In this document: positions 18,254 to 27,787 of the stretch, in pieces
Layout: each line of letters begins with the position of its first letter
Numbering within the stretch: the first letter of the stretch is position 1
Assembly: GCA_016932575.1 (NCBI GenBank)
Contig: JAFGCO010000007.1
Span: 1 to 64,000, forward strand
Direction of reading: 5' to 3'
From: a bacterium
Lineage (GTDB): Bacteria > Zhuqueibacterota > QNDG01 > JAFGCO01
Length of the DNA: 64,000 nucleotides
Notes under the pieces: generated by a model
The model's input: only the letters and a program-made list of their open reading frames with translations
The model's database searches: none
What the model was told of the DNA's origin: nothing
Program-made: the position numbers and the translations under genes

Positions 18254-19507
18254 CTACTCCTTCAGCACAAGCTTATCCACGTCTCCATAACTGTCATAAC
18301 TGGATGTGATCACCTTATCTCCGGATCTCAAACCCTCAAGCACCTCAAAAACCTGCGGATTCTGGCGTCCCAATCGAATCGGTCTTTTCTTAGCCAGATT
18401 TCCGGATTCATCCACGACATACGCCCATTGTCCGCCGGTTTTCTGATAGAATCCGCCTCGTGATAACAAGAGTGCCTCCTCAAGGTCTCCCAGTTCAAGA
18501 CGGATATGACAGGTCTGTCCTCTCCGAATACCTTCCGGCTCATCTCCGATGAATTCCATATCCACCTCAAAACGGCCCTCCAGAACTTCAGGGAAAACCT
18601 TCTTGATTATCAGTTGAAACGTCTCACCGCTAAAATCGAATTCCCCGTACTGCTCCGAATTGATGCGGGCAATATAATGCTCATCGATGGCCACACGTAC
18701 TTTAAAGCCGTCCAGTTGATCAATCTGACCGATACGCTCTCCTCGTGCGATAGACTCTCCCACTTCCGGGATAAGCGAGGTTAGCTGACCGGAGATCGGC
18801 GCCTGAATAGTAAGATGCTCCATATTCTTTTTCACCAGTTCGAGGCTGCCCTGCATGCGCTCCAGAGACCTCTCAAGATTATGAATTTGAATTTGCCGAA
18901 ACAGAGAATCCTTTTCATGGGTTTCAAGCGTAAGCCCTCTTTTTTTCAGAAGATATTCATATTCATCTCTGATTTCTTCATATTCCTGGCGGGAGATCAA
19001 TTGTTTTTCTATCAGAATTTTGGCTTGTTCATAAATGCGTTTCTGCTTTTTTATTTGAAAATTCAGCTCGGTCAATTGGGACTGCAGAGAGAGACGGTTT
19101 TGTTCCATGAGAAGCCGTGTGCTTCTCAGGTTATTGCTCTGCTCCGCAAGATCAGCTTCACGATAGAGAATATTGAGAAGTAAATCCGTATTTTCAAGTT
19201 TCAGGATTTTGTCTCCCGCCTTTACATCCGTGCCGGCTTCAAGGAATACGGATTCGACGCGTCCATGTTCCATGGCATCAAGGTACACGGTCTTAATGGG
19301 GATCACTGTACCGGTCACCGGAATGAATTCCTGAAAGGGCCCACGTGTAACCGTGGAAATGGTTATCCGTTCCTTCTTAACGTTTAATTTGGCGCTGTAA
19401 TCTCCAAATAGAATATTCCCCAGAATGAGCAGAACAAATCCGGTTGAACATGCAACGATGACAATCCGCTTAAGAGGCCATTTCTTTTTTTGAATGATTC
19501 TGTCCAT
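18254..19507 (-). CDS. Membrane-fusion (HlyD/MacA-like) periplasmic adaptor
   Basis: A 417-residue adaptor, first gene of the export operon. It has an N-terminal anchor helix (about 14-33), a biotinyl-lipoyl half (GRVESVFLEAGTDVKAGDKILKLEN, shown in part as VEAGTDVKAGD-like spacing near 85-105), a long coiled-coil hairpin (about 115-235), a second lipoyl half (LTIQAPISGQL), a beta-barrel and a C-terminal MP domain ending near LKE. These proteins bridge an inner-membrane transporter to the outer membrane; no TolC-like gene is visible here. A sigma-54 promoter lies about 45 bases upstream. Confidence 0.87.
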   Translation of the reverse strand: MDRIIQKKKWPLKRIVIVACSTGFVLLILGNILFGDYSAKLNVKKERITISTVTRGPFQEFIPVTGTVIPIKTVYLDAMEHGRVESVFLEAGTDVKAGDKILKLENTDLLLNILYREADLAEQSNNLRSTRLLMEQNRLSLQSQLTELNFQIKKQKRIYEQAKILIEKQLISRQEYEEIRDEYEYLLKKRGLTLETHEKDSLFRQIQIHNLERSLERMQGSLELVKKNMEHLTIQAPISGQLTSLIPEVGESIARGERIGQIDQLDGFKVRVAIDEHYIARINSEQYGEFDFSGETFQLIIKKVFPEVLEGRFEVDMEFIGDEPEGIRRGQTCHIRLELGDLEEALLLSRGGFYQKTGGQWAYVVDESGNLAKKRPIRLGRQNPQVFEVLEGLRSGDKVITSSYDSYGDVDKLVLKE

Positions 19508-19551
19508 AATAATACACTTTCATTGAAAATGATCACTTTAATGATGAAACA

Positions 19552-19568
19552 GGCAACCTGTATGCCAA
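19552..19568 (-). promoter_or_regulatory. Sigma-54 (-24/-12) promoter of the export operon
   Basis: On the minus strand TTGGCAT-ACAGG-TTGCC keeps both invariant dinucleotides, GG and GC, 12 bases apart (consensus TTGGCAC-N5-TTGCW). Transcription would begin near 19541, leaving a leader of about 34 bases to the adaptor ATG at 19507. A sigma-54 activator gene is directly adjacent and divergent. Confidence 0.72.
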
Positions 19569-19663
19569 ACCAATTTTTTCTCATGAGAAATCATTCCTTT
19601 ACCTGAGACACGGAATGGAAACTTCAGCCGATCATAATGAAGTATCCGCTTCCGAACATTGAC

Positions 19664-19679
19664 TGTACGATATCGTACA
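19664..19679. promoter_or_regulatory. Likely enhancer-binding site for the adjacent sigma-54 activator
   Basis: TGTACGATATCGTACA is a perfect 16-bp palindrome. It lies about 130 bp upstream of the predicted sigma-54 start, a usual distance for upstream activator sites, and about 105 bp before the activator gene itself. Binding by that activator is inferred. Confidence 0.6.
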
Positions 19680-19720
19680 CTTTTTTATTGACATTGATTA
19701 CGAAATTTTACATATTAATT

Positions 19721-19743
19721 GAAAATCCGGAATCCGGATTTTC
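19721..19743. promoter_or_regulatory. Second palindrome upstream of the activator gene
   Basis: GAAAATCCGGA and TCCGGATTTTC are perfect 11-base arms around a single central A. The element sits 41 bp before the activator start. It could be an operator for the regulator gene or, less likely, a hairpin. Confidence 0.45.
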
Positions 19744-19784
19744 ACAGGAATCGAGGCTTTAGCCGGATATAATAAGGAGCCAAA

Positions 19785-21161
19785 ATGGGTTCGGTCCTCC
19801 CAAAAATTCTCATCATTGATGACGACACGGACGTCCTCACCGCCGCTAAACTGCTGCTCAAGCAAGTGCCATACGATGTAAAAACTGAGAAAGATCCGGA
19901 ATTAATCCCTGCTGTTTTAAAAAATGATTCATACGATGTCATTCTGCTTGATATGAACTTCACCCGGGACGTAACCAGCGGATCTGAAGGATTTTACTGG
20001 CTTGAGGTCATATTAAAAATTGAGCCATCTGCTGTGGTACTGATGATGACTGCATTCGGAGATGTAGACACTGCCGTGAAAGCGATGAAAAACGGAGCAA
20101 CAGATTTTATTCTGAAGCCCTGGCAAAATGAAAAATTGCTTGCTACAGTCGCCTCTGCTGTCAAGTTAAGCCTTTCCCAAATCAAGGTAAAAAGGCTGGA
20201 GGCCAGGCAGGCACAGCTTATTCGGGCCATGGACCATCCGTTTCATGAGATGATCGGTAAAAGCAAAAGTATCATGCATGTCTTTGAATCCATTCAGAAA
20301 GTCGCCAAAACCGACGCCAGCGTACTGATCCTGGGAGAAAATGGGACAGGCAAGGATCTGGTGGCACGGGCCATTCACCGCCACTCACAACGCGCAGAAA
20401 ATGTATTCATCAGTGTGGATATGGGTGCAATTCCTGAATCTCTGTTCGAGAGCGAATTGTTCGGTCATATGAAAGGGGCCTTTACAGATGCAAAAACCGA
20501 TCATGCCGGCAAGTTTGAGGCTGCCAATGAAGGTACGATATTTCTGGATGAAATCGGCAACCTGTCAATTCCCATGCAGGCAAAATTACTGCGGGTTCTG
20601 GAATCCCGTCAGGTAACACGAATTGGATCGAACAAACCAATTCCATTCGACATCCGGCTCATTTGTGCCACCAATCGCCCCATCCATGAAGCCACAGAAA
20701 AAGAGTTGTTCCGTCAGGATTTTCTCTATCGAATCAATACAGTAGAAATCCGCTTGCCCACGCTCCGGGAACGAACCGATGACATTCCGCTCCTTGTTCA
20801 ATTCTTTGCAGAGCAATTTGCAAAAAAATATAATCGTGCTGTTCCTGTCATTGATAACAAGGCAATGGACAAGCTGCAATCCTATTCCTGGCCGGGCAAT
20901 ATACGCGAATTGCGTCATACGATCGAGCGTACAATAATTATGAATGAATCCGATCAGTTTAGCGCCCAGGATTTTGTACTTTCAGCAACTGAACCAGTCA
21001 GTGAAGAATTGATTTTAGAGAGTTATAATCTGGAAGACACCGAAAAGTTGCTGATCCAGAAAATACTTGCCAGGTATCAGGGCAACATTTCAAAGGCAGC
21101 CAATGCATTAGGGCTCACGCGAACTTCCCTCTATCGCCGAATGGAAAAGCATGGCTTATAA
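19785..21161 (+). CDS. Sigma-54-dependent response regulator (NtrC family)
   Basis: A 458-residue activator. The receiver domain spans 1-125, with acidic pocket IDDDTD and phospho-acceptor Asp56 in LLDMNF and Lys111 in LKPW. The AAA+ domain has Walker A GENGTGKD (184-191), the sigma-54 contact loop GAFTDA (231-236) and Walker B TIFLDEI (251-257). A Fis-type helix-turn-helix ends the protein (about 420-458). The loop has Asp where the classical GAFTGA has its second Gly. It overlaps the histidine kinase gene by 11 bases and probably drives the divergent export operon. AGGAG lies 7 bases before the ATG. Confidence 0.93.
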   Translation: MGSVLPKILIIDDDTDVLTAAKLLLKQVPYDVKTEKDPELIPAVLKNDSYDVILLDMNFTRDVTSGSEGFYWLEVILKIEPSAVVLMMTAFGDVDTAVKAMKNGATDFILKPWQNEKLLATVASAVKLSLSQIKVKRLEARQAQLIRAMDHPFHEMIGKSKSIMHVFESIQKVAKTDASVLILGENGTGKDLVARAIHRHSQRAENVFISVDMGAIPESLFESELFGHMKGAFTDAKTDHAGKFEAANEGTIFLDEIGNLSIPMQAKLLRVLESRQVTRIGSNKPIPFDIRLICATNRPIHEATEKELFRQDFLYRINTVEIRLPTLRERTDDIPLLVQFFAEQFAKKYNRAVPVIDNKAMDKLQSYSWPGNIRELRHTIERTIIMNESDQFSAQDFVLSATEPVSEELILESYNLEDTEKLLIQKILARYQGNISKAANALGLTRTSLYRRMEKHGL

Positions 21162-22497
21162 TCGATTACGCTTTCATTACTGGGTCAGAATGAGTTTTAT
21201 TCTTTTGACCACAGGCGTTATTGCAATTTGGATTCCGAAAACAGACCTTAGTATCACACCTTTATTTCTTGTGATCATCCTGGTCATTCAAATGGTATCA
21301 TTACTTCACCGCTTGGAAAAACCTCAGAGAGATATGAACCGGTTTTTCGATGCGATTCGCTACTCGGATTTTTCCCAAACATTTTCGGACATGGGCACAG
21401 ACAGATCGTTGACACCCATGAAAAAAGCATTTTCAAAAGTTATAGAAACCTTTCAGAAAACCCGGGAAGAAAAAGAAGCACATTACCGCTATCTTCAGAC
21501 TGTAATTCAGCATGTGGGTGTTGGATTGCTGGTATTTCAATCGGATGGCCGGATTGATATGATCAACCAGGCATTACGAAAAATTCTTGGGATTTCAAAT
21601 ATCCGGCAACTTGAATCCTTACGTAAAATCGAGCCGTCATTTCCGGAAACACTGAAAAAAATTCAACCCGGTGAAAAAACGCATATTCGATTTCATCATC
21701 CGGAAACCAACGATTTGATCACGCTTTCTGTTTATACAACCCGTTTTATCATTCAAGGCGAAGCATATACTCTGGCTTCGGTTCAGAATATTCAAAGCGA
21801 ATTAGAAGAAAAGGAACTCGAAGCCTGGCAAAATTTAATCCGGGTTTTAACCCATGAAATTATGAATTCCATCACCCCAATTGCCTCTCTGGCCTCTACG
21901 GCGAAAGGGATTCTTGAAAAATCATCATACGATAAGCGCCAGTCAATCCCGGTTGAAGATGTCAACCAGGCTGTGAAAACCATTGAAAGACGCAGCCAGG
22001 GTCTGCTCAATTTTGTGAATTCGTACAGGCAGCTCACCCGGCTTCCGAAACCTGACTTTCAGATTGTGCCCATTTCACCGTTGCTCGAACATATTCAAAC
22101 ACTAATGCAACCAAAATATCAGGAAAAGAAAGTCGTTTTAAAAACCGAAGTTCATCCGACTTCACTTGAAATTACAGCGGATCCCGTATTAATTGAGCAA
22201 GTTCTGATCAATTTGTTAAAAAATGCGCTGGATTGGTGCAGCAGGGAAAAAAGCGGCAAAGTCACTTTACTCGCTAAGATGGGACCAGGCGGCCACCCGA
22301 TAATTCAGGTGATCGACAATGGCCCCGGGATTCAGAAGGAAGCACTCGAAAAAATATTTATCCCATTTTTCACAACCAAAAAAGAAGGCACAGGTATCGG
22401 ACTCAGCCTGTGCCGGCAAATCATGCGACTGCATAGAGGATCCGTTACAGCCCAGTCCTCGCCAGACCAAAAAACAATATTCACTTTGAGATTTTAA
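21151..22497 (+). CDS. Membrane sensor histidine kinase (NtrB/NtrY-like)
   Basis: A 448-residue kinase. Two membrane helices at about 12-28 and 36-52 leave almost no periplasmic loop, so sensing is probably within the membrane or cytoplasm. A PAS-like region lies at about 112-212 (GVGLLVFQSDGRIDMIN). The H-box LTHEIMNSITPI carries phospho-acceptor His235, and the ATPase domain has NLLKNALDW, DNGPGI and GTGIGLSLC. It is translationally coupled to the upstream activator by an 11-base overlap and is its likely partner. The gene converges with the CNNM-type gene. Confidence 0.9.
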   Translation: MAYNRLRFHYWVRMSFILLTTGVIAIWIPKTDLSITPLFLVIILVIQMVSLLHRLEKPQRDMNRFFDAIRYSDFSQTFSDMGTDRSLTPMKKAFSKVIETFQKTREEKEAHYRYLQTVIQHVGVGLLVFQSDGRIDMINQALRKILGISNIRQLESLRKIEPSFPETLKKIQPGEKTHIRFHHPETNDLITLSVYTTRFIIQGEAYTLASVQNIQSELEEKELEAWQNLIRVLTHEIMNSITPIASLASTAKGILEKSSYDKRQSIPVEDVNQAVKTIERRSQGLLNFVNSYRQLTRLPKPDFQIVPISPLLEHIQTLMQPKYQEKKVVLKTEVHPTSLEITADPVLIEQVLINLLKNALDWCSREKSGKVTLLAKMGPGGHPIIQVIDNGPGIQKEALEKIFIPFFTTKKEGTGIGLSLCRQIMRLHRGSVTAQSSPDQKTIFTLRF

Positions 22498-22532
22498 AAC
22501 AGGATTTCAGCCTGAAACCGCTTCTGTTTTTT
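22496..22532. terminator. Convergent terminator between the kinase and CNNM-type genes
   Basis: A nested hairpin, outer arms AAAACAG (22496-22502) and CTGTTTT (22524-22530) and inner arms TTTCAG/CTGAAA, ends in six T on the plus strand. It overlaps both stop codons. The stem is AT-rich, so strength is uncertain. Confidence 0.4.
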
Positions 22533-23808
22533 CGCTTTCTCTGACTTCCAAAATACGAACACGTTTTATACGCCGGCCCACAACTTTTTCAACCACAAAT
22601 TGATAATTGCCAAACTGAACAGTTTCTTTTTCTTTGGGAATCGCGCCCAGTTGACTGAAAATAAATCCGCCCAGGCTTTCAAAATCCTCTTCGGATGGAA
22701 TGGCGACTCCCAGTTTTTCATTTAATATTTCAATATTTATCTTGGCATCCACAAGCCACTCATGAGATTTCATCTGCTTGATCAACGGCTTTTCCCGGTC
22801 ATACTCATCACGAATTTCACCGACAATTTCTTCAATCACGTCTTCCATTGTCACCAGGCCTGCCGTCCCGCCATATTCATCCACCACAATAGCCATATGA
22901 ATCCGTTCTTTTTGAAATTCACGAAGCAGTTCGTCAATCGGTTTGCTTTCCGGTACAAAATAAGGCTTGCGGACAAGGTCGCTTAAAGTCTGTTCTTTAC
23001 TTTGATTCTTCGTGTAGGAAAGCAGATCTTTAACATAAAGAATACCGATAATATTATCAATCTTTTCCTCATACACAGGAATCCGTGAATGACCATATGC
23101 TTCGACCAGTTTAAGCACTTGATTCATCGGTATATTTTTCTCTACACTCACCATATCCATACGCGGAATCATAACTTCTTTGGCCATAGTTTCATGAAAT
23201 TCAAAAATACTGTGAATCATTTCCCTTTCCGCTTTGTCCAGTGTTCCTTTATCTTCGCCCACTTCAATCAGTGTTTTTAATTCTTCTTCATTGACAAAGG
23301 GCACTTCTTTTTGAATCCCCAGCCATTTTGTCAGCAAGTGTGTCAAATGTTCGAATAAAAAGGACAATGGCAAAAATAATATAACACACCCGGAAAGAAC
23401 GGGTGAAACCTTTTCAGCAAAAACAACAGGTTTTTTTACTGCAATGATTTTTGGTAAAATCTCGCTGAACAGTAAAATAACTGCAGTCACAACCACTACA
23501 TCGATCACAAAAGACCACCGGGACCATGGCGTATTGACAAGCATACGATGTGTCCATATTGCTGCAACCGTTGCAGCGGCGACATTGACGATAGTATTTC
23601 CAATAAGAATAGAAACCAGCAGCCGGCGGGGATTTTTAAGAAGCGCCAATACACGTCTTGCTGAATACGAAGTATGCATGTTTTCTCTTAGCTTACGACG
23701 ATCCGAAGCTTTTAATGAGAATAACGCCGTTTCTGATCCGGAAAAAAATGCTGAAGCGAAAAGAAGACCAATAAAAATTACAATAGATAACCATGATTCA
23801 GATTCCAA
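22507..23808 (-). CDS. CNNM/CorC-HlyC family membrane protein
   Basis: A 433-residue protein with a DUF21/CNNM membrane domain (residues about 1-190, with SGSETALFSLKASDRRKL), a CBS pair (about 210-330, with MIPRMDMVSVEKN and EYGGTAGLVTMEDVIEEIVGEI) and a C-terminal transporter-associated CorC domain (about 345-425). The family includes Mg2+ or Co2+ transport proteins and the so-called hemolysin C group; a toxin role is not implied. The start is probably TTG, with GGAGG about 11 bases upstream. No operon partner is visible. Confidence 0.9.
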   Translation of the reverse strand: MESESWLSIVIFIGLLFASAFFSGSETALFSLKASDRRKLRENMHTSYSARRVLALLKNPRRLLVSILIGNTIVNVAAATVAAIWTHRMLVNTPWSRWSFVIDVVVVTAVILLFSEILPKIIAVKKPVVFAEKVSPVLSGCVILFLPLSFLFEHLTHLLTKWLGIQKEVPFVNEEELKTLIEVGEDKGTLDKAEREMIHSIFEFHETMAKEVMIPRMDMVSVEKNIPMNQVLKLVEAYGHSRIPVYEEKIDNIIGILYVKDLLSYTKNQSKEQTLSDLVRKPYFVPESKPIDELLREFQKERIHMAIVVDEYGGTAGLVTMEDVIEEIVGEIRDEYDREKPLIKQMKSHEWLVDAKINIEILNEKLGVAIPSEEDFESLGGFIFSQLGAIPKEKETVQFGNYQFVVEKVVGRRIKRVRILEVRESEKTEAVSG

Positions 23809-24065
23809 AACCGGTATTTCCTCCCTGTTACTTAGATGATTCGTGTTTGTTTTAAAAAAAATCGCATGTCAATACTATCAATAATTGCAACCTGCCTTGA
23901 TTTTCTTAATCAATGTGCAAAAACTGTGCTTAAAATTGAATAAATTTGATTCTTTATCGATTTTTTTGTCTGCATATAATTCAGTATCCATAAAACCAGG
24001 AATACAGGATATTCAATATTTCATTAACCGAAATATCCGGTATATGAAATGACCTGTCAAATATG

Positions 24066-24509
24066 TTACCCATTCAAGTCGATCTGTGATAAATATGTAT
24101 TTTCTTTTTCGTTCATAAGAGCCCGATCCTGATCCGTTTGATCGTCAAAACCCAGTAAATGGAGAATCCCATGAATCACCAATCTCGCCACTTCTTCCTT
24201 ATAAGTAACCTGATACTTCAAAGCCTGCTGCTTAGCCCGTTCAAGACTGACGTAAACCTCCCCCCAGGCAGTTTCTTTCTCAGCGGGGAATTTATCATTA
24301 TCCAGGAGAAATGAAATGACATCTGTGGATGTATTTTTTTTAAAATAGACACGATTTAACTGGGTGATAAACGCATCATCAACAAGTATGATCGAAACAG
24401 GATTTCCATGTTGACACCCTTCATCTTGAAGTATCCTTTCTCCCACTTCCCTGATCCATCGAAGTGACACATCCGCCTTTGTCTGAGCAGTGACTTCAAT
24501 CAACATCAT
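24066..24509 (-). CDS. ybeY: Endoribonuclease YbeY (rRNA maturation factor)
   Basis: A protein of about 147 residues. The metal-binding motif is HGILHLLGFDDQTDQD near the C-terminus: two His are present, but the third ligand position of the usual GYDH motif is Asp. Upstream, LNRVYFKKNTSTDVISF matches the family's conserved segment. YbeY takes part in 16S rRNA 3' maturation and ribosome quality control. I chose ATG 24509 (or 24506), 20 bases after the pgpH stop; a longer frame overlapping pgpH by 50 bases adds residues unlike the family. phoH, pgpH and ybeY form the usual cluster. Confidence 0.9.
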   Translation of the reverse strand: MMLIEVTAQTKADVSLRWIREVGERILQDEGCQHGNPVSIILVDDAFITQLNRVYFKKNTSTDVISFLLDNDKFPAEKETAWGEVYVSLERAKQQALKYQVTYKEEVARLVIHGILHLLGFDDQTDQDRALMNEKENTYLSQIDLNG

Positions 24510-24528
24510 TGATCGGTTCGGCTTGATT

Positions 24529-26817
24529 CTATGAATTCTTTTGATTGTTGGACTTTTCCTCCCGATCGGGATACTCAATCCGTGTATGAAAAATGCCAGC
24601 CAATATTTTTAAAAAAGCTTCCTTAATCCGTTCCAGATCCCGTAAAGTGAGTGGCGATTCGTCCAGCTCGCCTTCCTTAAAACGTTCATCCACCAGATCT
24701 TCAACCACGCCTTTTAAACGGCTGTGAGTAGGATCCTTCAATGCACGTGCTGCTGCTTCGATAGAATCCGCCAGCATCACAATCGCGGCTTCTTTACTTT
24801 GCGGCTTGGGACCTGTATATTTATAATCATTCTCATTAACCTCATCCGAGCCTTTTTTTGCCAAAGCTTTTTGATAAAAAAAGGACATAAGTGTGGTTCC
24901 GTGATGCTGCACCATAATATCCTTGATTGATGATGGCAAACCATACTTGTCGGCCAATTCCAATCCTCGTTTTACATGGTTGCTTAATATCAGCGCGCTC
25001 ATTCGCGGTGTTAATTTTTGATGAGGATTTTCATTGGCCAAAAGATTCTCAATAAAATATTCGGATTTTTCCAGTTTGCCGACATCATGATAATAGGATC
25101 CCACTCGAGCCAAGAGTGAGTTTGCACCTACTGCCCGGGCTGCGGCTTCGGCAAGATTCCCTACCTGGATTGAATGATGATATGTGCCAGTCGCCTCTAC
25201 AGAAAGCTGTTTCATCAATTCATGATTTAAATTCGACAATTCCAGCAATCGAAAATCCGTAGTGATATCAAACATTTTTTCGAAAATAGCCAGTAACAGA
25301 TATGTTAAAATGGGAGTGGCCGTTCCAATCATCACCGCAATTTCGATCTGATGTTTAAGCGCCCCCCCAGGAGCATATCTCATAAATCCCATCGCTGATA
25401 AAATAAAAATATTTGCAGCGATAATGTACAGAATAGCCTGAAGCAGCTGACTTCGATTCTGAAGCCGTTTGATTACAATAATTCCGATAACTCCCGTAAA
25501 AAAGGAAACCGCCATAATGTTGAAATCATTCCCCAGAATACTCCCGACAAACACGCTTAATATGGCAGCACCCACATACCCGATTTTTTCATCAAAAATC
25601 ATGGCAAGCAGCATAGCACCAATGGCTGTTGTAATTGCAGGATCCGATATGTCTTCTTGTTGGCTGATCTTAGAAATAAAATATGTGCTCACTGACACCA
25701 ATATAATAATCAGAGACAGCAGAAAAACCGGCTTGGATCTCTCAAGAATTAGTGGAGATTTAAGATGAACATATACGGCAAGTAAAAATAGAAAAGCGAG
25801 AACAAAACATACTTTACCCAAATATGGGAGTACCACTTTAATCCCGCCTTGTTGAATCCCCATTTCTGCCATTTTCATTGACAGTGAATACAGTTTTTTC
25901 CGGATTTCCGGAGTAATACGTTCATTTTTATCGACGATTTTTTCCTGCTCGATCACAAATCCGCGGCTGCGTGGTACACGGGAAACGGCTTCTTCAATAC
26001 GTGCCTGATAGATGGTTTCATCTAAAATAAGATTGGGACGTAAGAAAAAACTGATAATATTATAACCCAATTGCGCCAAAACATTTTTTTGAGGAAACGA
26101 ACGATCCATCCGTTGCATCACCCGCGTACGTGCTTCCGGTAAATCCAAAAAATTATCAAATGGATAAATCACTTCTTCCCGTTTTTCATTAATGATCAAA
26201 TGCTGATCCGGCACACTCATCTGCGCTTTTTCTTGATTCAAAATACCAATAGCCAGCAGATCCCTGACCGTACGTTTTACTTGAGCTTCCAGCATGGACA
26301 ATTCGTCATGTCCAATTCTCTTGCTTGGATCGAGTAATAACTCCCAGGTTTGCACTTCTATTCCGCTAAGATTAAATTCCTTTCTAAGAGAATCCTGAAG
26401 GCTTTTCTGTAATCGACTGTTTTTTTCAAGAACACCACGTATAAGCGAAATCTTATTAAAAAACTGTTGTAACAGATGAATCTGTGACTCTGCAAGTTCC
26501 TGGTCACGATTAAAAATGGGCTGCACACGTTTTCGTGTATCTTCACGGTCCAATTGGTATTCATCCTGAGTTTTTAAGATTTCAAAGCTGAATGGTGCAA
26601 TGATACGTCTCGGGCTTATGCTCCCTTCTTTAAAATCAGCATACTGCATGGCACGTTGCGAAGGAAGCAATAAAACAAGCGTCGTAGTGAGTAAAGCCAG
26701 AATCACCAATCGGACCCATAACTGATCCCATAAAGAGGGCTGATGTTTGGTAAATTTCAGGCGGTCATTTTTTCTTATTCTTAAGACCATCTGTCTCAAT
26801 CGACGTATTCGTTCCAT
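24529..26817 (-). CDS. pgpH: 7TM HD-domain phosphohydrolase, PgpH family
   Basis: A 762-residue membrane protein. A helix at about 34-53 is followed by an extracytoplasmic 7TMR-HDED domain (to about 320), seven membrane helices (about 330-520), and a cytoplasmic HD domain with H(S)IQVGNLAEAAA and YYHDVGKL supplying the metal ligands, plus HHGTTLMSFFY. PgpH hydrolyses c-di-AMP in Listeria and relatives; that substrate is assumed here by homology. It starts 3 bases after the phoH stop, so the genes are cotranscribed. Confidence 0.9.
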   Translation of the reverse strand: MERIRRLRQMVLRIRKNDRLKFTKHQPSLWDQLWVRLVILALLTTTLVLLLPSQRAMQYADFKEGSISPRRIIAPFSFEILKTQDEYQLDREDTRKRVQPIFNRDQELAESQIHLLQQFFNKISLIRGVLEKNSRLQKSLQDSLRKEFNLSGIEVQTWELLLDPSKRIGHDELSMLEAQVKRTVRDLLAIGILNQEKAQMSVPDQHLIINEKREEVIYPFDNFLDLPEARTRVMQRMDRSFPQKNVLAQLGYNIISFFLRPNLILDETIYQARIEEAVSRVPRSRGFVIEQEKIVDKNERITPEIRKKLYSLSMKMAEMGIQQGGIKVVLPYLGKVCFVLAFLFLLAVYVHLKSPLILERSKPVFLLSLIIILVSVSTYFISKISQQEDISDPAITTAIGAMLLAMIFDEKIGYVGAAILSVFVGSILGNDFNIMAVSFFTGVIGIIVIKRLQNRSQLLQAILYIIAANIFILSAMGFMRYAPGGALKHQIEIAVMIGTATPILTYLLLAIFEKMFDITTDFRLLELSNLNHELMKQLSVEATGTYHHSIQVGNLAEAAARAVGANSLLARVGSYYHDVGKLEKSEYFIENLLANENPHQKLTPRMSALILSNHVKRGLELADKYGLPSSIKDIMVQHHGTTLMSFFYQKALAKKGSDEVNENDYKYTGPKPQSKEAAIVMLADSIEAAARALKDPTHSRLKGVVEDLVDERFKEGELDESPLTLRDLERIKEAFLKILAGIFHTRIEYPDREEKSNNQKNS

Positions 26818-26820
26818 AGA

Positions 26821-27786
26821 TTATCCCTCATCCCGGGTGTCATCAAAATTTTCATAAGCTTGAATGATTTTCTTTACCAATCGATGCCGAACGACGTCCT
26901 GCTTGTCAAAATATACAAATCCAATGCCTTCAATATGCTGAAGTACATTCTGGATTTGTATCAAACCGGACTGGACACGATCAGGCAAATCAACTTGTGT
27001 GATATCTCCAGTCACAATCGCTTTTGAATGATTTCCTAACCGGGTTAAAAACATTTTCATTTGCAGGGCAGATGCATTCTGAGCTTCATCCAAGATCACG
27101 AATGCATCATTCAATGTACGTCCGCGCATATATCCCAATGGGACAATTTCAATAATTTTACGATCGACATATTTTTGCAGTTGATCCGCTGAAAGCATAT
27201 CGAACAAAGCATCCGTCAGCGGCCTAAGATATGGATCCACCTTCTCCATCAAATCGCCTGGCAAAAAACCAAGACTTTCCCCGGCTTCTATGGCGGGTCG
27301 TGTCAATATGATGCGGGACATGTTTTTCTCCCGTAATTGGGCCAGTGCAAAAGCAACAGCGAGATAAGTTTTTCCTGTTCCGGCCGGGCCAATTGCAAAT
27401 ACAATATCATTCTTTGCCACAGAAGCGACATAGTCTTCCTGACCTTTCGTTCTGGGGCGAATGACACTATGTTTTGTATAAAGGATAATCGGAGGCTGAG
27501 TGTCCAGTTCCTTCGAGACATCGGCATCTCCGGCCCTGATCATATCAACAACGGTCTCAACATCTTTTTGTTCCAATTTACCATTTCTATTTAAGAGAAA
27601 CAGCATTTCTGTAAAGGCATGCTTTAATGCATCAACTTCTGACGGCGGACCTGAAAATCGAATTTCATCGTGACGAATCACAATTTTGGCAGGAAAATAT
27701 TTTTCCAAATATCGAAGATGTGAATCATGCCAGCCCAGCAATTGAAGCAGATCAACGCCTTTGATTGATATTCTTTGTTCTTCCAT
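26821..27786 (-). CDS. phoH: PhoH-like ATPase (YbeZ)
   Basis: A 321-residue P-loop protein. An N-terminal region (1-110) contains the KH-like FSGPPSEVDAL segment. The PhoH core has Walker A GPAGTGKTYLA (about 136-146), a TRPAIEAGESLGFLPGD segment, Walker B AFVILDEAQNA and SKAIVTGDITQVDLP. The family is a predicted RNA-linked ATPase that works with YbeY. The gene is followed by pgpH and ybeY with almost no spacing. Confidence 0.93.
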   Translation of the reverse strand: MEEQRISIKGVDLLQLLGWHDSHLRYLEKYFPAKIVIRHDEIRFSGPPSEVDALKHAFTEMLFLLNRNGKLEQKDVETVVDMIRAGDADVSKELDTQPPIILYTKHSVIRPRTKGQEDYVASVAKNDIVFAIGPAGTGKTYLAVAFALAQLREKNMSRIILTRPAIEAGESLGFLPGDLMEKVDPYLRPLTDALFDMLSADQLQKYVDRKIIEIVPLGYMRGRTLNDAFVILDEAQNASALQMKMFLTRLGNHSKAIVTGDITQVDLPDRVQSGLIQIQNVLQHIEGIGFVYFDKQDVVRHRLVKKIIQAYENFDDTRDEG

Positions 27787-27787
27787 A

